This document shows, piece by piece, positions 26,413-35,119 of a stretch of DNA of 64,000 nt. A program made the position numbers and the translations under genes. Under the pieces are notes generated by a model that was not told the DNA's origin, searched no databases, and worked only from the letters and a program-made list of their open reading frames with translations. The DNA comes from Dokdonella_A sp963834755. Lineage in GTDB: Bacteria; Pseudomonadota; Gammaproteobacteria; Xanthomonadales; Rhodanobacteraceae. The first letter of the stretch is position 1. The number at the start of each line of letters is the position of its first letter. The DNA is taken from assembly GCA_963834755.1 (NCBI GenBank), contig CAWICQ010000012.1:744001-808000 (forward strand), given 5' to 3'.

Positions 26413-26746
26413 AATAATTCCTTCGTTCGGGATCGATGGCATGAGTAGCTTCTAGTGGATCACAGCCTTGAGCGCTTCAATGGCGCTCTTGAGCTTCGCC
26501 CGCGACGTCGCAGCGTAGCAGTTGAAAGTTAAGACAAGCTTAAACATTCAATGCTCGGCGTCGCTGCCTTTAGTAGTTTCTCTATCGGTCCGTACAGTTC
26601 ATGCGCAGGATACCTGCCCGGCGCAAAGGCGATCGACCATGAATCGTCGGTGCCGCGCGTCGCCGTGTTCCGCGGTCGATGGTTCATAAGTGTGCAGAGA
26701 CTCCCGGATTTCGTCTTGCCTTACAAGAACGGGACTTTCTGGTCAA
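26413..26746. other. No recognisable gene
   Basis: Upstream of the PepSY gene and downstream of the complex I-like operon, 334 bp contain no frame with domain similarity. A less GC-rich patch with AAGTTAAGACAAGCTTAAAC near 26526-26545 may include the PepSY promoter. Confidence 0.4.
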
Positions 26747-27256
26747 TCACCTTGCGCTCACGGCGGCGAGAATCCCGCGCAGAATTTCGAGGGGTGGCGG
26801 AGGACAGCCGGGCACGGCGACATCGACGGGCAGCACATTCGAAACCGCGCCGCACGATGCATAGTTTTCGCCGAAGATTCCTCCGCTGCAGCCGCAGTCA
26901 CCGATCGCAACCACGAGCTTGGGTGCGGGCATCGCGTCGTGGGCGCGTACCAGTGGCTCGCGCATGTTGCGTGTAACCGGCCCGGTGACGAGCAGAAGGT
27001 CGGCGTGGCGTGGGCTCGCAGCGAACCTGATGCCGCGGCCTTCAATGTTGTAGTAGGGATTGTTGAGCGCATGGATCTCGAGTTCGCAGCCATTGCACGA
27101 TCCGGCATCGACGTGACGAATCGTGAGCGCTCGACCCAGGAGACGCAGGATGTCGTCGTGAATGCGTTCGGCTGTCAGCGGCCAGGTCGGTTCGGCGAGC
27201 GGTAGAGACTCGGTGCGAAGGCCGGTCGAAATGATTTGCTTCAGCAGCCGCCACAT
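26747..27256 (-). CDS. hyfI: Ehr/hydrogenase-4 small subunit (NuoB/HyfI-like)
   Basis: The 169-residue protein is homologous to NuoB and HyfI, the subunit that carries the terminal [4Fe-4S] cluster. Ligand cysteines are kept: AGSCNGCELE (Cys54, Cys57), IGDCGCSGG (Cys121) and VPGCPPPPLEI (Cys151). Its ATG overlaps the large-subunit stop (TGATG). It is the last gene of the six-gene operon. The cluster is intact although the partner subunit lacks the NiFe ligands, so the complex can still transfer electrons. Confidence 0.93.
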   Translation of the reverse strand: MWRLLKQIISTGLRTESLPLAEPTWPLTAERIHDDILRLLGRALTIRHVDAGSCNGCELEIHALNNPYYNIEGRGIRFAASPRHADLLLVTGPVTRNMREPLVRAHDAMPAPKLVVAIGDCGCSGGIFGENYASCGAVSNVLPVDVAVPGCPPPPLEILRGILAAVSAR

Positions 27257-28797
27257 CAGAGATCGTGTCCTGCGTAGCTCAAGTTGAACGACTTGTTGAT
27301 CAGTGGAAAATCCGGAACGATATTGTCGATCACCGCGTGCTCGAGGACCGGCCAATTTTGCCACGAGGGATCGTGGCAATGGCAGCGGCGAATCGTTCCA
27401 TCGGCGCTGACTTCCAGCGCAACAAGCACTTCGCCGCGCCAGCCTTCTACCCAGCCGACGCCCAGGGAAGCATCCGTTGTCTGGGGCGGATCGACTCGCA
27501 AGTCGCCTTCGGGGATGGCGGCGAGAATCGCCCGGATGAGTCGCAGCGACTCGACGATTTCGCGAAAGCGGATGCGTACGCGCGCCGCAACATCGCCTTC
27601 CATGTCTTGGATCAACTGCACACGGAGCTCGTCGTAGGGCGCGGTCGGATGATTCGCGCGCAGATCGTAGGTCTGCCCGCTCGCTCGCCCAGCGAGGCCA
27701 CACAACCCAAGCTGCGCGGCCAACTCCGGTGTGACGCGGCCGGCACCCATGAAGCGATCCTGCAGCCCCGCATGCTCGTCGTAGATCGTGTGCATGGTCG
27801 TCACTTCCGTTTCGACCGTGTTGCACTGTTCGCGCAGTTGTGTCGTGCCACGCGTTGACAGGTCCATGTCGACGCCGCCCGGGACGATCCGATCCATCAG
27901 CAGCCGATGCCCGAACAATTCGGCATTGAGGCGCAACCAGTCCTCGCGCAGACGAGAGAATTGCGCGAGTCCGAACGCGAGTCCGGCATCGTTGCCGAGC
28001 GCGCCGAGATCGCCGAGGTGATTGGCAACGCGCTCGCGCTCGACAAGAAGGGCGCGTAACCACGCCGCGCGCGGGGGAATCTCACAATCCAATGCGCTCT
28101 CGACGGCCATGCAATAGGCCCATGCATAGGCCACCGTCGAATCGCCAGACACGCGCCCGGCCAAACGCTGGCCATCCGTCACGTGCATCTGCTCGAAACG
28201 CTTTTCGATCCCCTTGTGGGTGTAGCCCAGCCGCTCCTCGAGTCGCAACACCTTTTCTCCGACGACCGAGAAACGGAAATGACCCGGTTCGATGATGCCC
28301 GCATGGATCGGGCCGACTGCGATCTCGTGCACACCTTCGCCGCTGACACGGACATAGGGATAAGGTTCCGGAGAATGGTCGAACACTTCCTTGCCGGTCT
28401 GGCCATGGCGCAGTGGATGAAAGTCGCGTGGCCACGCGCCGTGATTGAACCACGGGCGCTGATCGCGCGTTCCGCCGGCAGAGAGTCCGTTGAGATCAAA
28501 CACGGCGCGCTGCATGCGCGTGGCGCACGGAAAGTGCGTCGCAATGTCGGGATACGCGCGCTCGTCCAATGCAAGCGGCAGACGCAACCATAGGAGCCCG
28601 TCACCAAACGCGTACGCCGCCGATACCACGAATCCCGAGACACCACGGTCGGTGCCCCAAAGGGCAACAAGTCGCGCGCCATTGGACTGCGCCGATTGGG
28701 CGACAGCGGTCCATTGCTCATGAGTCGCCTCGGCGATCCAGACCGGCATTGCGCCCGGGAGGCGAAGGGGAGGCGCGTCGAGTCCTGGCACGTGCAT
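27256..28797 (-). CDS. hyfG: Ehr/hydrogenase-4 large subunit lacking NiFe ligands (HyfG-like)
   Basis: The 513-residue protein fuses a NuoC-like N-terminal domain (about 1-135) to a NuoD/hydrogenase large subunit domain, as in HycE and HyfG. Family segments include PIHAGIIEPGHFRFSVVGE, LGYTHKGIEKRFE, WAYCMAVESAL and VPDFPLINKSFNL. The N-terminal RxCGxC motif of true hydrogenases is RVSGDS here (215-220), and the C-terminal DPCxxC is NLSYAGH (505-511). All four NiFe-ligand cysteines are therefore absent, so it cannot be a hydrogenase. This is the defining feature of Ehr complexes. Reaction partner unknown. Confidence 0.9.
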   Translation of the reverse strand: MHVPGLDAPPLRLPGAMPVWIAEATHEQWTAVAQSAQSNGARLVALWGTDRGVSGFVVSAAYAFGDGLLWLRLPLALDERAYPDIATHFPCATRMQRAVFDLNGLSAGGTRDQRPWFNHGAWPRDFHPLRHGQTGKEVFDHSPEPYPYVRVSGEGVHEIAVGPIHAGIIEPGHFRFSVVGEKVLRLEERLGYTHKGIEKRFEQMHVTDGQRLAGRVSGDSTVAYAWAYCMAVESALDCEIPPRAAWLRALLVERERVANHLGDLGALGNDAGLAFGLAQFSRLREDWLRLNAELFGHRLLMDRIVPGGVDMDLSTRGTTQLREQCNTVETEVTTMHTIYDEHAGLQDRFMGAGRVTPELAAQLGLCGLAGRASGQTYDLRANHPTAPYDELRVQLIQDMEGDVAARVRIRFREIVESLRLIRAILAAIPEGDLRVDPPQTTDASLGVGWVEGWRGEVLVALEVSADGTIRRCHCHDPSWQNWPVLEHAVIDNIVPDFPLINKSFNLSYAGHDL

Positions 28798-28800
28798 CAG

Positions 28801-30252
28801 TCAGCCCCCCATCAAGCGCACGACTTGCTGATACCAAGCGTTGAGATACGGCGGTATGTAGAGGCCGAGCATGAGTCCCAGTGCGAGGTGTGCGAACACA
28901 GGCAGCAGTGCGGGCGGATGTGCGAGCGGTTTCAGTTCCGTTTCGCCAAACACCATCGGCTGCACGCGACCGAAGATGGCCGCGAACGCTACGCCGAGCG
29001 CGAGCAGCAAGAACGGCGTCGCCCAAGGCAGATCACGCATCGCCGTCGTCAGGATCAAGAATTCACTCGCAAACACGCCGAACGGTGGCATGCCGAGAAT
29101 AGCGAGCGAACCCAGCATCAGGCCCCAGCCGACCGTCGGGCTCACCCGGATCAGTCCACGAATGTGATCCATCGTCTGTGTGCCGGCGGTTTGCGTTGCG
29201 TGGCCCACGGTAAAGAAGATGCTGGATTTGATTAAGGAATGGACGGTCATGTGCAAGAGACCCGCAAACGTCGCGACCGGCCCGCCGAGACCGAATGCAA
29301 ACGTCACCAGACCCATATGTTCGATCGACGAATAGGCAAACATGCGCTTGATGTCGCGCTGCCGCGAAAGGAAGAACGCGGCAACGACGACCGACACCAG
29401 ACCGAAACCGATCATCAGGCGTCCGGCGAACGGCGATTGCAGCGCGCCGTCCGCGAGGATCTTGCAGCGGACGACGGCGTAGAGCGCCACGTTAAGCAGC
29501 AATCCGGACAGTACGGCCGAAATCGGCGTCGGGCCCTCGGCGTGTGCATCAGGCAACCAATTGTGGACGGGAACGAGTCCCACCTTGGTTCCGTAGCCAA
29601 CGAGGAGGAAAACGAACGCGAGCGCCACGACGGTTGGCTGTAGTTGACCCTTGACGCTCTCGAGCGTCGTCCACAAAAGGCCGGCGTGCCCGCCCAGCGC
29701 ATGGGCAGCAGCTAGATAGAGGAGGATCGTGCCGAACAACGCCTGCGCGATACCGACGCCGCAAAGAATGAAATATTTCCACGCCGCCTCGAGGCTGGCG
29801 GGCGTGCGATAGACGCTGACCAGAAGCACGGTGGTGAGCGTGGCCGCTTCCATCGCGACCCAGAGGATGCCAAGGTTGTTGGTCAGGAGCGCCAGCAGCA
29901 TCGTGAAATTGAACAGCTGATACATGCTGTGGTACAGCCGCAGGCGGTTCGGCGTCATGCGTCCGTGGTCGCGCTCGACGCGCATGTAGGGGCGCGAGAA
30001 CAATGACGTCGTAAAGCCGACGAATGCAGTCAACGCAACCAGAAACACGTTCAGTGAATCAACCAGGAACTGGTCACCCAGTACGAGCATCGTGCCGTGC
30101 GCAATGACGCCGTGCGTGAGCACCGCTGCGGCGACGAACGTTGCGAAGCTGAAGGCGACATTGATGTCGCGGGCGCGGTCAAGATGTCCGGTGAGGCCGA
30201 GTACCGCACCACCAGTGAGCGGAATGGCCAACACGAAAAGCAGCGGTTCCAT
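28801..30252 (-). CDS. hyfF: Proton-pumping antiporter-like subunit (HyfF/NuoN-like)
   Basis: The 483-residue protein is an Mrp/NuoLMN-type antiporter subunit with about 14 membrane helices. Conserved elements include MEAATLTTVLLVS (TM5 Glu), LVGYGTKVGLVPVHNWLPDAH (TM7 Lys and the following LPDAH) and QRDIKRMFAYSSIEHMG. I start at the ATG at 30252, preceded by AAGGAAGAC; frame upstream reads serine-rich nonsense. It lies 1 bp after the hyfE stop. Confidence 0.92.
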   Translation of the reverse strand: MEPLLFVLAIPLTGGAVLGLTGHLDRARDINVAFSFATFVAAAVLTHGVIAHGTMLVLGDQFLVDSLNVFLVALTAFVGFTTSLFSRPYMRVERDHGRMTPNRLRLYHSMYQLFNFTMLLALLTNNLGILWVAMEAATLTTVLLVSVYRTPASLEAAWKYFILCGVGIAQALFGTILLYLAAAHALGGHAGLLWTTLESVKGQLQPTVVALAFVFLLVGYGTKVGLVPVHNWLPDAHAEGPTPISAVLSGLLLNVALYAVVRCKILADGALQSPFAGRLMIGFGLVSVVVAAFFLSRQRDIKRMFAYSSIEHMGLVTFAFGLGGPVATFAGLLHMTVHSLIKSSIFFTVGHATQTAGTQTMDHIRGLIRVSPTVGWGLMLGSLAILGMPPFGVFASEFLILTTAMRDLPWATPFLLLALGVAFAAIFGRVQPMVFGETELKPLAHPPALLPVFAHLALGLMLGLYIPPYLNAWYQQVVRLMGG

Positions 30253-30253
30253 G

Positions 30254-30913
30254 TCAGTCTTCCTTGAGCCGTTCCAGATGACGAATGTCGAGGCTGTCGA
30301 ACTGCTCGCGGATCTGGAACAGGAACACGCCGAGGATGACCATGCCGACCAGGACATCGAGGGCGATGCCGAGCTCGACCACCATCGGCATGCCATAGGT
30401 GGCGCTGGTTGCGGCGAAGAAGAGCCCGTTCTCCAATGCCAAGAAGCCGATCACCTGTGGCACCGCCTTGGCACGCGTGATCATCATCAGAAACGCAAGC
30501 AGCACGCACGCGAGCGCAATCCCGAGCGTGCTGCGCGCGATCGAAGCCGACACTTCGGCGATCGGCGCGGCGAGATTGAATGCAAAGATCACCAGCACGA
30601 TGCCGAATAGCATCGTGAGCGGGATGTTGATCAACGTTTCCACATCCCACGTGACGTTCAGACGTCGTATCAAGCGATGGAGGATCCAGGGCAGGAGTCC
30701 GACTTTCAGCAGCAGCGTGATCGCGGCGGAAAGATAAAGATGCGGCTGGTGCGTGGCGTACGCCATCAAGGATGTCGACGCGACCAGCGTCGCGCCTTGC
30801 AGCGTAAACAGGTGAATCAGGGAGAGGATGCGCCGTTGCGAGAGCATCGCGAACGCGAGGAGCAGGAGCATCGACGCACAGAGATTGATGAGCTGGGTGG
30901 TGAACGGCGGCAT
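30254..30913 (-). CDS. hyfE: Hydrogenase-4 subunit E-like membrane protein
   Basis: The 219-residue protein has about six or seven hydrophobic helices and matches HyfE, with an MnhC/NuoK-like C-terminal half (LIGFLALENGLFFAATSATYG, VELGIALDVLVGMVILGVFLFQI) in which the membrane Glu/Asp residues are kept. The ATG at 30913 follows a TTG codon. A C-terminal soluble tail ends SLDIRHLERLKED. It is embedded in the Ehr operon. Confidence 0.88.
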   Translation of the reverse strand: MPPFTTQLINLCASMLLLLAFAMLSQRRILSLIHLFTLQGATLVASTSLMAYATHQPHLYLSAAITLLLKVGLLPWILHRLIRRLNVTWDVETLINIPLTMLFGIVLVIFAFNLAAPIAEVSASIARSTLGIALACVLLAFLMMITRAKAVPQVIGFLALENGLFFAATSATYGMPMVVELGIALDVLVGMVILGVFLFQIREQFDSLDIRHLERLKED

Positions 30914-30916
30914 CAA

Positions 30917-31864
30917 TCAGGCTCCCAGCAACACGTGCACGAGCATGCCGATCACGGCGAGCATGAATGCGGCGGCCAGAAACTCGGGCACGCGGAAGAT
31001 GCGCATTTTTGCCGATGAGGTCTCGACCAACGCGAGCAATGCACCACCGATGGCGAGCTTCGACGCCATGATCGGTACGCCGGCGAGGAGCGCGAACGGA
31101 CCCACGTCGCGCGCGATGCCCCAAGGCACGAACAGCGCGATGCCCATGCAGGAGTAGGCATAGAGCTTGAGACTCGCGCCCCACTCGATGAGCGCAAGGT
31201 GGCGACCCGAGTATTCGAGGATCATTGCCTCATGGATCATGGTGAGCTCGAGGTGCGTCGCCGGGTTGTCGACGGGCACGCGTGCGTTTTCGGCGAGCGA
31301 CACCAACGTGAAGGCGACGCCGGCAAACGCCAGGCTCGGATATATCGCGAACTCGCGGTGGGCCAGCGTGTCGACGACAGTAGCAAGCGAGGTCGACTGC
31401 ACGATCAGCGAACCGGTGAACAACACCATCAACAACGCAGGCTCGGCCAGGAATCCGACCAGCATTTCGCGTCGCGCGCCGAGCGTGCCGAACGCCGTGC
31501 CGATGTCCATCGCTGCAAGCGAAATGAACACCCGGGCAAGTGCGAACAGACCAACCAACGCCAGTGCGTCGGCGGCGCCGGCGAGCGGCAGGTTTGTGGA
31601 CAGCGAAGGAATGATGCCGCTGGCCAGCACCATGCTGCCGAACACGATGTACGGCGCGATGCGGAACAGCGGTGTTGCGTCGTTTGCAACGACCGATTCT
31701 TTGTTGAACAACTTATGCAGGAGTCGGTAGGGCTGCAGAAGGGGCGGCGCAGATTTGTTCTGCAGCCACGCGCGGCATTGGTTGACCCAACCGGTCAGGA
31801 GCGGTGCGGCAAGGACTGCGATGAGCACGTCCAGCACTTGGGCAAGGATGCCGCTTGCGTTCAT
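30917..31864 (-). CDS. hyfC: NuoH/HyfC-like membrane subunit
   Basis: The 315-residue protein is the complex I subunit 1 family member that joins the membrane arm to the hydrophilic arm. It has about eight helices and the family segments WLQNKSAPPLLQPYRLLHKLF, AENARVPVDNPATHLELTMIHEAM (conserved acidic loop) and a C-terminal KMRIFRVPEFLAAAF. The ATG at 31864 overlaps the hyfB stop (ATGA). Confidence 0.93.
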   Translation of the reverse strand: MNASGILAQVLDVLIAVLAAPLLTGWVNQCRAWLQNKSAPPLLQPYRLLHKLFNKESVVANDATPLFRIAPYIVFGSMVLASGIIPSLSTNLPLAGAADALALVGLFALARVFISLAAMDIGTAFGTLGARREMLVGFLAEPALLMVLFTGSLIVQSTSLATVVDTLAHREFAIYPSLAFAGVAFTLVSLAENARVPVDNPATHLELTMIHEAMILEYSGRHLALIEWGASLKLYAYSCMGIALFVPWGIARDVGPFALLAGVPIMASKLAIGGALLALVETSSAKMRIFRVPEFLAAAFMLAVIGMLVHVLLGA

Positions 31865-33876
31865 CGTTGCACCAGCCACAGCATCACCAGCAACGTGACG
31901 AAGCTGTACAGCAGGTAGACCGCGATGCGCCCGCGCTGAAGTTGTCCGACCCATTTCGATATCGCCTCGATCGCGCGCGCGACGGGAAGATAGAGCCAGT
32001 ACCACAATCGGTCGTCGACCGTGACGCGATAACGCGGTGCCTCGTCGAACGGACTCGGCAGCTCCCGGTGCACGCGCAACACTGGTCCGAAAATGTGCCG
32101 GATCGGCTGGCCGAATCCTTCGGCGGTGTCCTGCATGCGTGCCGTGAGGCCGGGCGTGCCGCAGTCCCAGGGCGGCGCGCGACGAATCCGGCCGTGATAG
32201 AGCCACCGCACGAGAGCAAACGCGAACAGCACGCTCACCATCACGCCGCCGAGGAACACCAGTGGCCCGTAGCTCGCGCGCTCAGGTGCGATCGGCGCGA
32301 AGAGGAGCCAGCCATGGGCCCGGGCTGCGGGACCCAGCCCGTCGCCAACCAAAAGCCGCGTGATCGGATCAAGCAGCATGATGACGTTCACCGGAAAGAG
32401 TCCCAGTGCGAGACAGCCCATGCTGAGCCAGCCAAGTCCGAGGCGCTCCCACACGCCGGCGTCATGAGCATCGGCGAGTGCGCGTTCGCGAGGTTGGCCG
32501 AGAAAGATCACGCCGAAGAACTTGACCATCGCGTAGCCACCGAGGGCGGCGGTCAGCGCAATGCCGGCGGCAAGCACCGGGATCAGCATGTTGACGAACG
32601 AACTGGGCAGGCCGACGGTGAAGAGGAAACTTTGCAACAACAGCCATTCCGAGACGAAGCCATTGAATGGCGGCAATCCGGCGGCAGAGAGCGCGCCGAC
32701 CAGCGCGAAACCGCCGACCCACGGCATGGGTCGCATCAGGCCACCTAGGCGGCCGAGATTGCGCTCGCCGGTCGCATGCAGCACGGCACCTGTGCCGACG
32801 AAGAGAAGGCTCTTGAAGAAGGCATGATTGAGGCACTGGTAGAGCACCGCCGTCAGCGCCAGCGCGGCAAACATTGGCATCGCGTTGGCGCGGAACAGGA
32901 TGGTGACACCAATGCCGACGAACACGAGCCCCAGATTTTCGATCGAGGAGTACGCGAGCAGGCGTTTCATGTCGGTCTGCACGGTACTGAAGATGACGCC
33001 GTACAGGGCCGTCAGCAGGCCAATGCTCAAAGTCACTAGTCCCCAGTCGGCGGACGGCGCTTGTAGGAGATCGAACGTCACGCGCAGCAGGCCGTACACC
33101 GCCATCTTCAGCATCACGCCGCTCATCAGCGCTGACACCGGCGAAGGCGCTGCCGGATGCGCCTCGGGCAGCCAGACGTGCAGCGGGACGATGCCCGCCT
33201 TGGCACCGAATCCCACCAGTGCAAGCAGAAAGCCCACCCAGCCCCAGAACGGCGACAGGTGTTGGATGCGCATGTTGGCGAACGTGTAATCGCCAGTATT
33301 CGCCTGTAGCACGCCGAAGCACAGGAGGATCGCGAGTGCGCCGAGGTGTGCAATCAGCAAATAGAGAAACCCGGCGCGCCGAATCTCCGCAATACGATGG
33401 TTCGTCGTTACCAGGAAGAAGGACGACAGTGCCATCATTTCCCATGCGACCATGAAGGCGTATGCGTCGTCGGCCACGACCACCATGGCCATGCTGGCGA
33501 GAAACACGTGGTACTGCAGGCACAACAGGCCGGGTGGTGTCCCTTCGCCCACACGAAAATAACCCGCTGCAAATATCGAGATGCCGGCGCTGGCGCTGCC
33601 CAGCAAAATCAGGAAGAAAGCGGACAGTGCATCCAGACGCAGATGGAACGGTAGTTGGGGCAGCCCGATCGGAAGTACCGCGACTTCCGCCGGCATGAAC
33701 AGCGCAAGGATCCCGAGCGCGGCGAGGGCGATGCTGATCAGCGCGCCCAGCGGAAACAGAAAATGGGCGACGAAGGACAGCCGATGAAGCCGCGCGAGTC
33801 CGGCGACTCCCACCATCAACCAAAGGGCGACAATAGTCAGGAGCGCGCTAAGCAGTATCGGATTCGAGCCGGTCAT
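31861..33876 (-). CDS. hyfB: Proton-pumping antiporter-like subunit (HyfB-like)
   Basis: The 671-residue protein is the first gene of the operon and the long antiporter-like subunit. Conserved sites are MVAWEMMALSSFFLV (TM5 Glu), FGAKAGIVPLHVWLPEAHP (TM7 Lys), QTDMKRLLAYSSIENLG and LNHAFFKSLLFVGTGAVLH. The extra C-terminal region of about 200 residues (after LGLGWLSMGCLALGLF) is typical of HyfB/HycC. Together with HyfF it gives two predicted proton channels, consistent with ion translocation. Confidence 0.92.
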   Translation of the reverse strand: MTGSNPILLSALLTIVALWLMVGVAGLARLHRLSFVAHFLFPLGALISIALAALGILALFMPAEVAVLPIGLPQLPFHLRLDALSAFFLILLGSASAGISIFAAGYFRVGEGTPPGLLCLQYHVFLASMAMVVVADDAYAFMVAWEMMALSSFFLVTTNHRIAEIRRAGFLYLLIAHLGALAILLCFGVLQANTGDYTFANMRIQHLSPFWGWVGFLLALVGFGAKAGIVPLHVWLPEAHPAAPSPVSALMSGVMLKMAVYGLLRVTFDLLQAPSADWGLVTLSIGLLTALYGVIFSTVQTDMKRLLAYSSIENLGLVFVGIGVTILFRANAMPMFAALALTAVLYQCLNHAFFKSLLFVGTGAVLHATGERNLGRLGGLMRPMPWVGGFALVGALSAAGLPPFNGFVSEWLLLQSFLFTVGLPSSFVNMLIPVLAAGIALTAALGGYAMVKFFGVIFLGQPRERALADAHDAGVWERLGLGWLSMGCLALGLFPVNVIMLLDPITRLLVGDGLGPAARAHGWLLFAPIAPERASYGPLVFLGGVMVSVLFAFALVRWLYHGRIRRAPPWDCGTPGLTARMQDTAEGFGQPIRHIFGPVLRVHRELPSPFDEAPRYRVTVDDRLWYWLYLPVARAIEAISKWVGQLQRGRIAVYLLYSFVTLLVMLWLVQR

Positions 33877-34169
33877 CCGGCGCGATCCTCAGGATGATAG
33901 GGCGGAGCCGGCATCACGGCGAGGCTTCCGTCCACGTGTCGGCGGTGCCATCGAACAGAATTGAATGCGTTCGCACGCAACGTCAACGCTCCCGGTAGGA
34001 AATCAGCGATGGTCGAGCGCGCCCAAGCACCGTCACAAGCTTCGGCGTAAATGCCCGAAGTTTGGACAAAGGTGCAGCACTCGACGCGTTCATCCCGGAT
34101 CACCCCATCGAATCTCGGCTGGGCCGTCGATGGCTCGGCAGTCGCCTCCCAATGGGCGCGCTGACAATG

Positions 34170-34427
34170 TCAGAGCGCCTTCGGAGCTTTCAGCCGTACG
34201 CCGCGGCCGCCAGACGGACTCGCAGCGTTCTCGCCGATCAACTCGATGCCCGAAGCATCCAGTGCTGCCACGATCTTCGTCAGGGTGTCTACGATTCCTC
34301 GGACGTTGCCGATACTGGCTTCCATACGCTGCACCGTAGGCACCGACACACCGGCGCGCTTCGCTAGCGCCTTCTGATCGATGCCCAACAGGGCGCGCGC
34401 GGCACGAAGCTGACCCGCCGTTATCAT
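34170..34427 (-). CDS. Xre-type HTH regulator (orphan antitoxin-like)
   Basis: The 85-residue protein has an N-terminal helix-turn-helix (GQLRAARALLGIDQKALAKR, AGVSVPTVQRMEA) and ends IVAALDASGIELIGENA, the usual form of small HigA/Xre antitoxin-like regulators. The ATG at 34427 has GGAG 8 bp upstream. No toxin gene is next to it. A palindrome 50 bp upstream is a likely autoregulatory operator. Confidence 0.85.
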   Translation of the reverse strand: MITAGQLRAARALLGIDQKALAKRAGVSVPTVQRMEASIGNVRGIVDTLTKIVAALDASGIELIGENAASPSGGRGVRLKAPKAL

Positions 34428-34476
34428 GACAATGGCTCCGAGCGGTAGACTAATAAGCATGCTTTCGATATGGTAA

Positions 34477-34495
34477 ATGATGTTTTATACATCAT
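34477..34495. promoter_or_regulatory. Palindromic operator of the Xre gene
   Basis: ATGATGT and ACATCAT are a perfect 7-bp inverted repeat around TTTAT, in an AT-rich patch that contrasts with the surrounding GC-rich DNA. Read toward the Xre gene it contains TATAAA, a good -10. Operator overlapping a promoter fits autorepression. Confidence 0.65.
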
Positions 34496-34499
34496 ATTA

Positions 34500-35119
34500 G
34501 ATATCATGAACAAGCCGGCCAGATCGCATCGGCCTGCTCGGCCTCGGTGGGGGATCGCTTGCGAAATTTTGCTATCGCCAGCGGCCTCAGTCGCGAGTCG
34601 TCGTGGAGATCAGCCCTGATGTGATCTCACTAAATGTTCGATGCGCTGCGCGATCTATACCCACAAATCGTCGGAGGAGGGGGTTCGACCAGGACTTCAA
34701 CTCAGTTGACGCGACGGAGCGCCTCGACGCTCAACGGCCGCACATACTCCCGGTCGATCCGGTCGCGCACGCGGCGAAGGCGCGCGAGGTCGCGCAAGCG
34801 CAGGGCTTCGGCGGGTCCGTGATTCACCTCTAAATCGTCCCACGTCGCACCGGAGTGCTCAAGCGCGCGTGCTGCGTGGCGCGTTTGAACAGGCGGTTTC
34901 GAAATCCTGCGAACTCGGGATCCGATCTCGAGCGCGCGGCGCGACCCGAATTGTTCTGAAGACGAGGGTCGCTGCGCCGGTCATGGATGACCTCTCCACG
35001 GCCGAGCGCGTGTACGATAAAAACCCGCGGGTCGGATCACAGTACGGGCAGGTACCCGTGCCCGGCTTTTGGCGCAGTTCTCGTTTCCTCTAGAGACTGA
35101 GTCGTCCTTGGAGTAGGCC
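34500..35119. other. Gene-poor stretch with one remnant
   Basis: Apart from the AraC-type fragment at 34702-34827 nothing coding is recognised. The final 100 bp lead into the propeller protein gene and should hold its promoter; a GGAG lies just before that ATG. Confidence 0.4.
34702..34827 (-). pseudogene. AraC-family regulator N-terminal fragment
   Basis: A 41-codon frame from GTG 34827 reads LRLRDLARLRRVRDRIDREY then VRPLSVEALRRVN and stops. This is the start of the DNA-binding domain of AraC-family regulators (LARLRRVRDxIDREYxxPLxVExLAR), but the first HTH (MSxGHLSRxF) and everything beyond are missing. I therefore read it as a truncated remnant. Confidence 0.6.

Noticed and set aside
27256..28797. 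Annotation as a functional [NiFe] hydrogenase large subunit
   Set aside because: Both cysteine pairs required to bind NiFe are absent, and no maturation genes are present.
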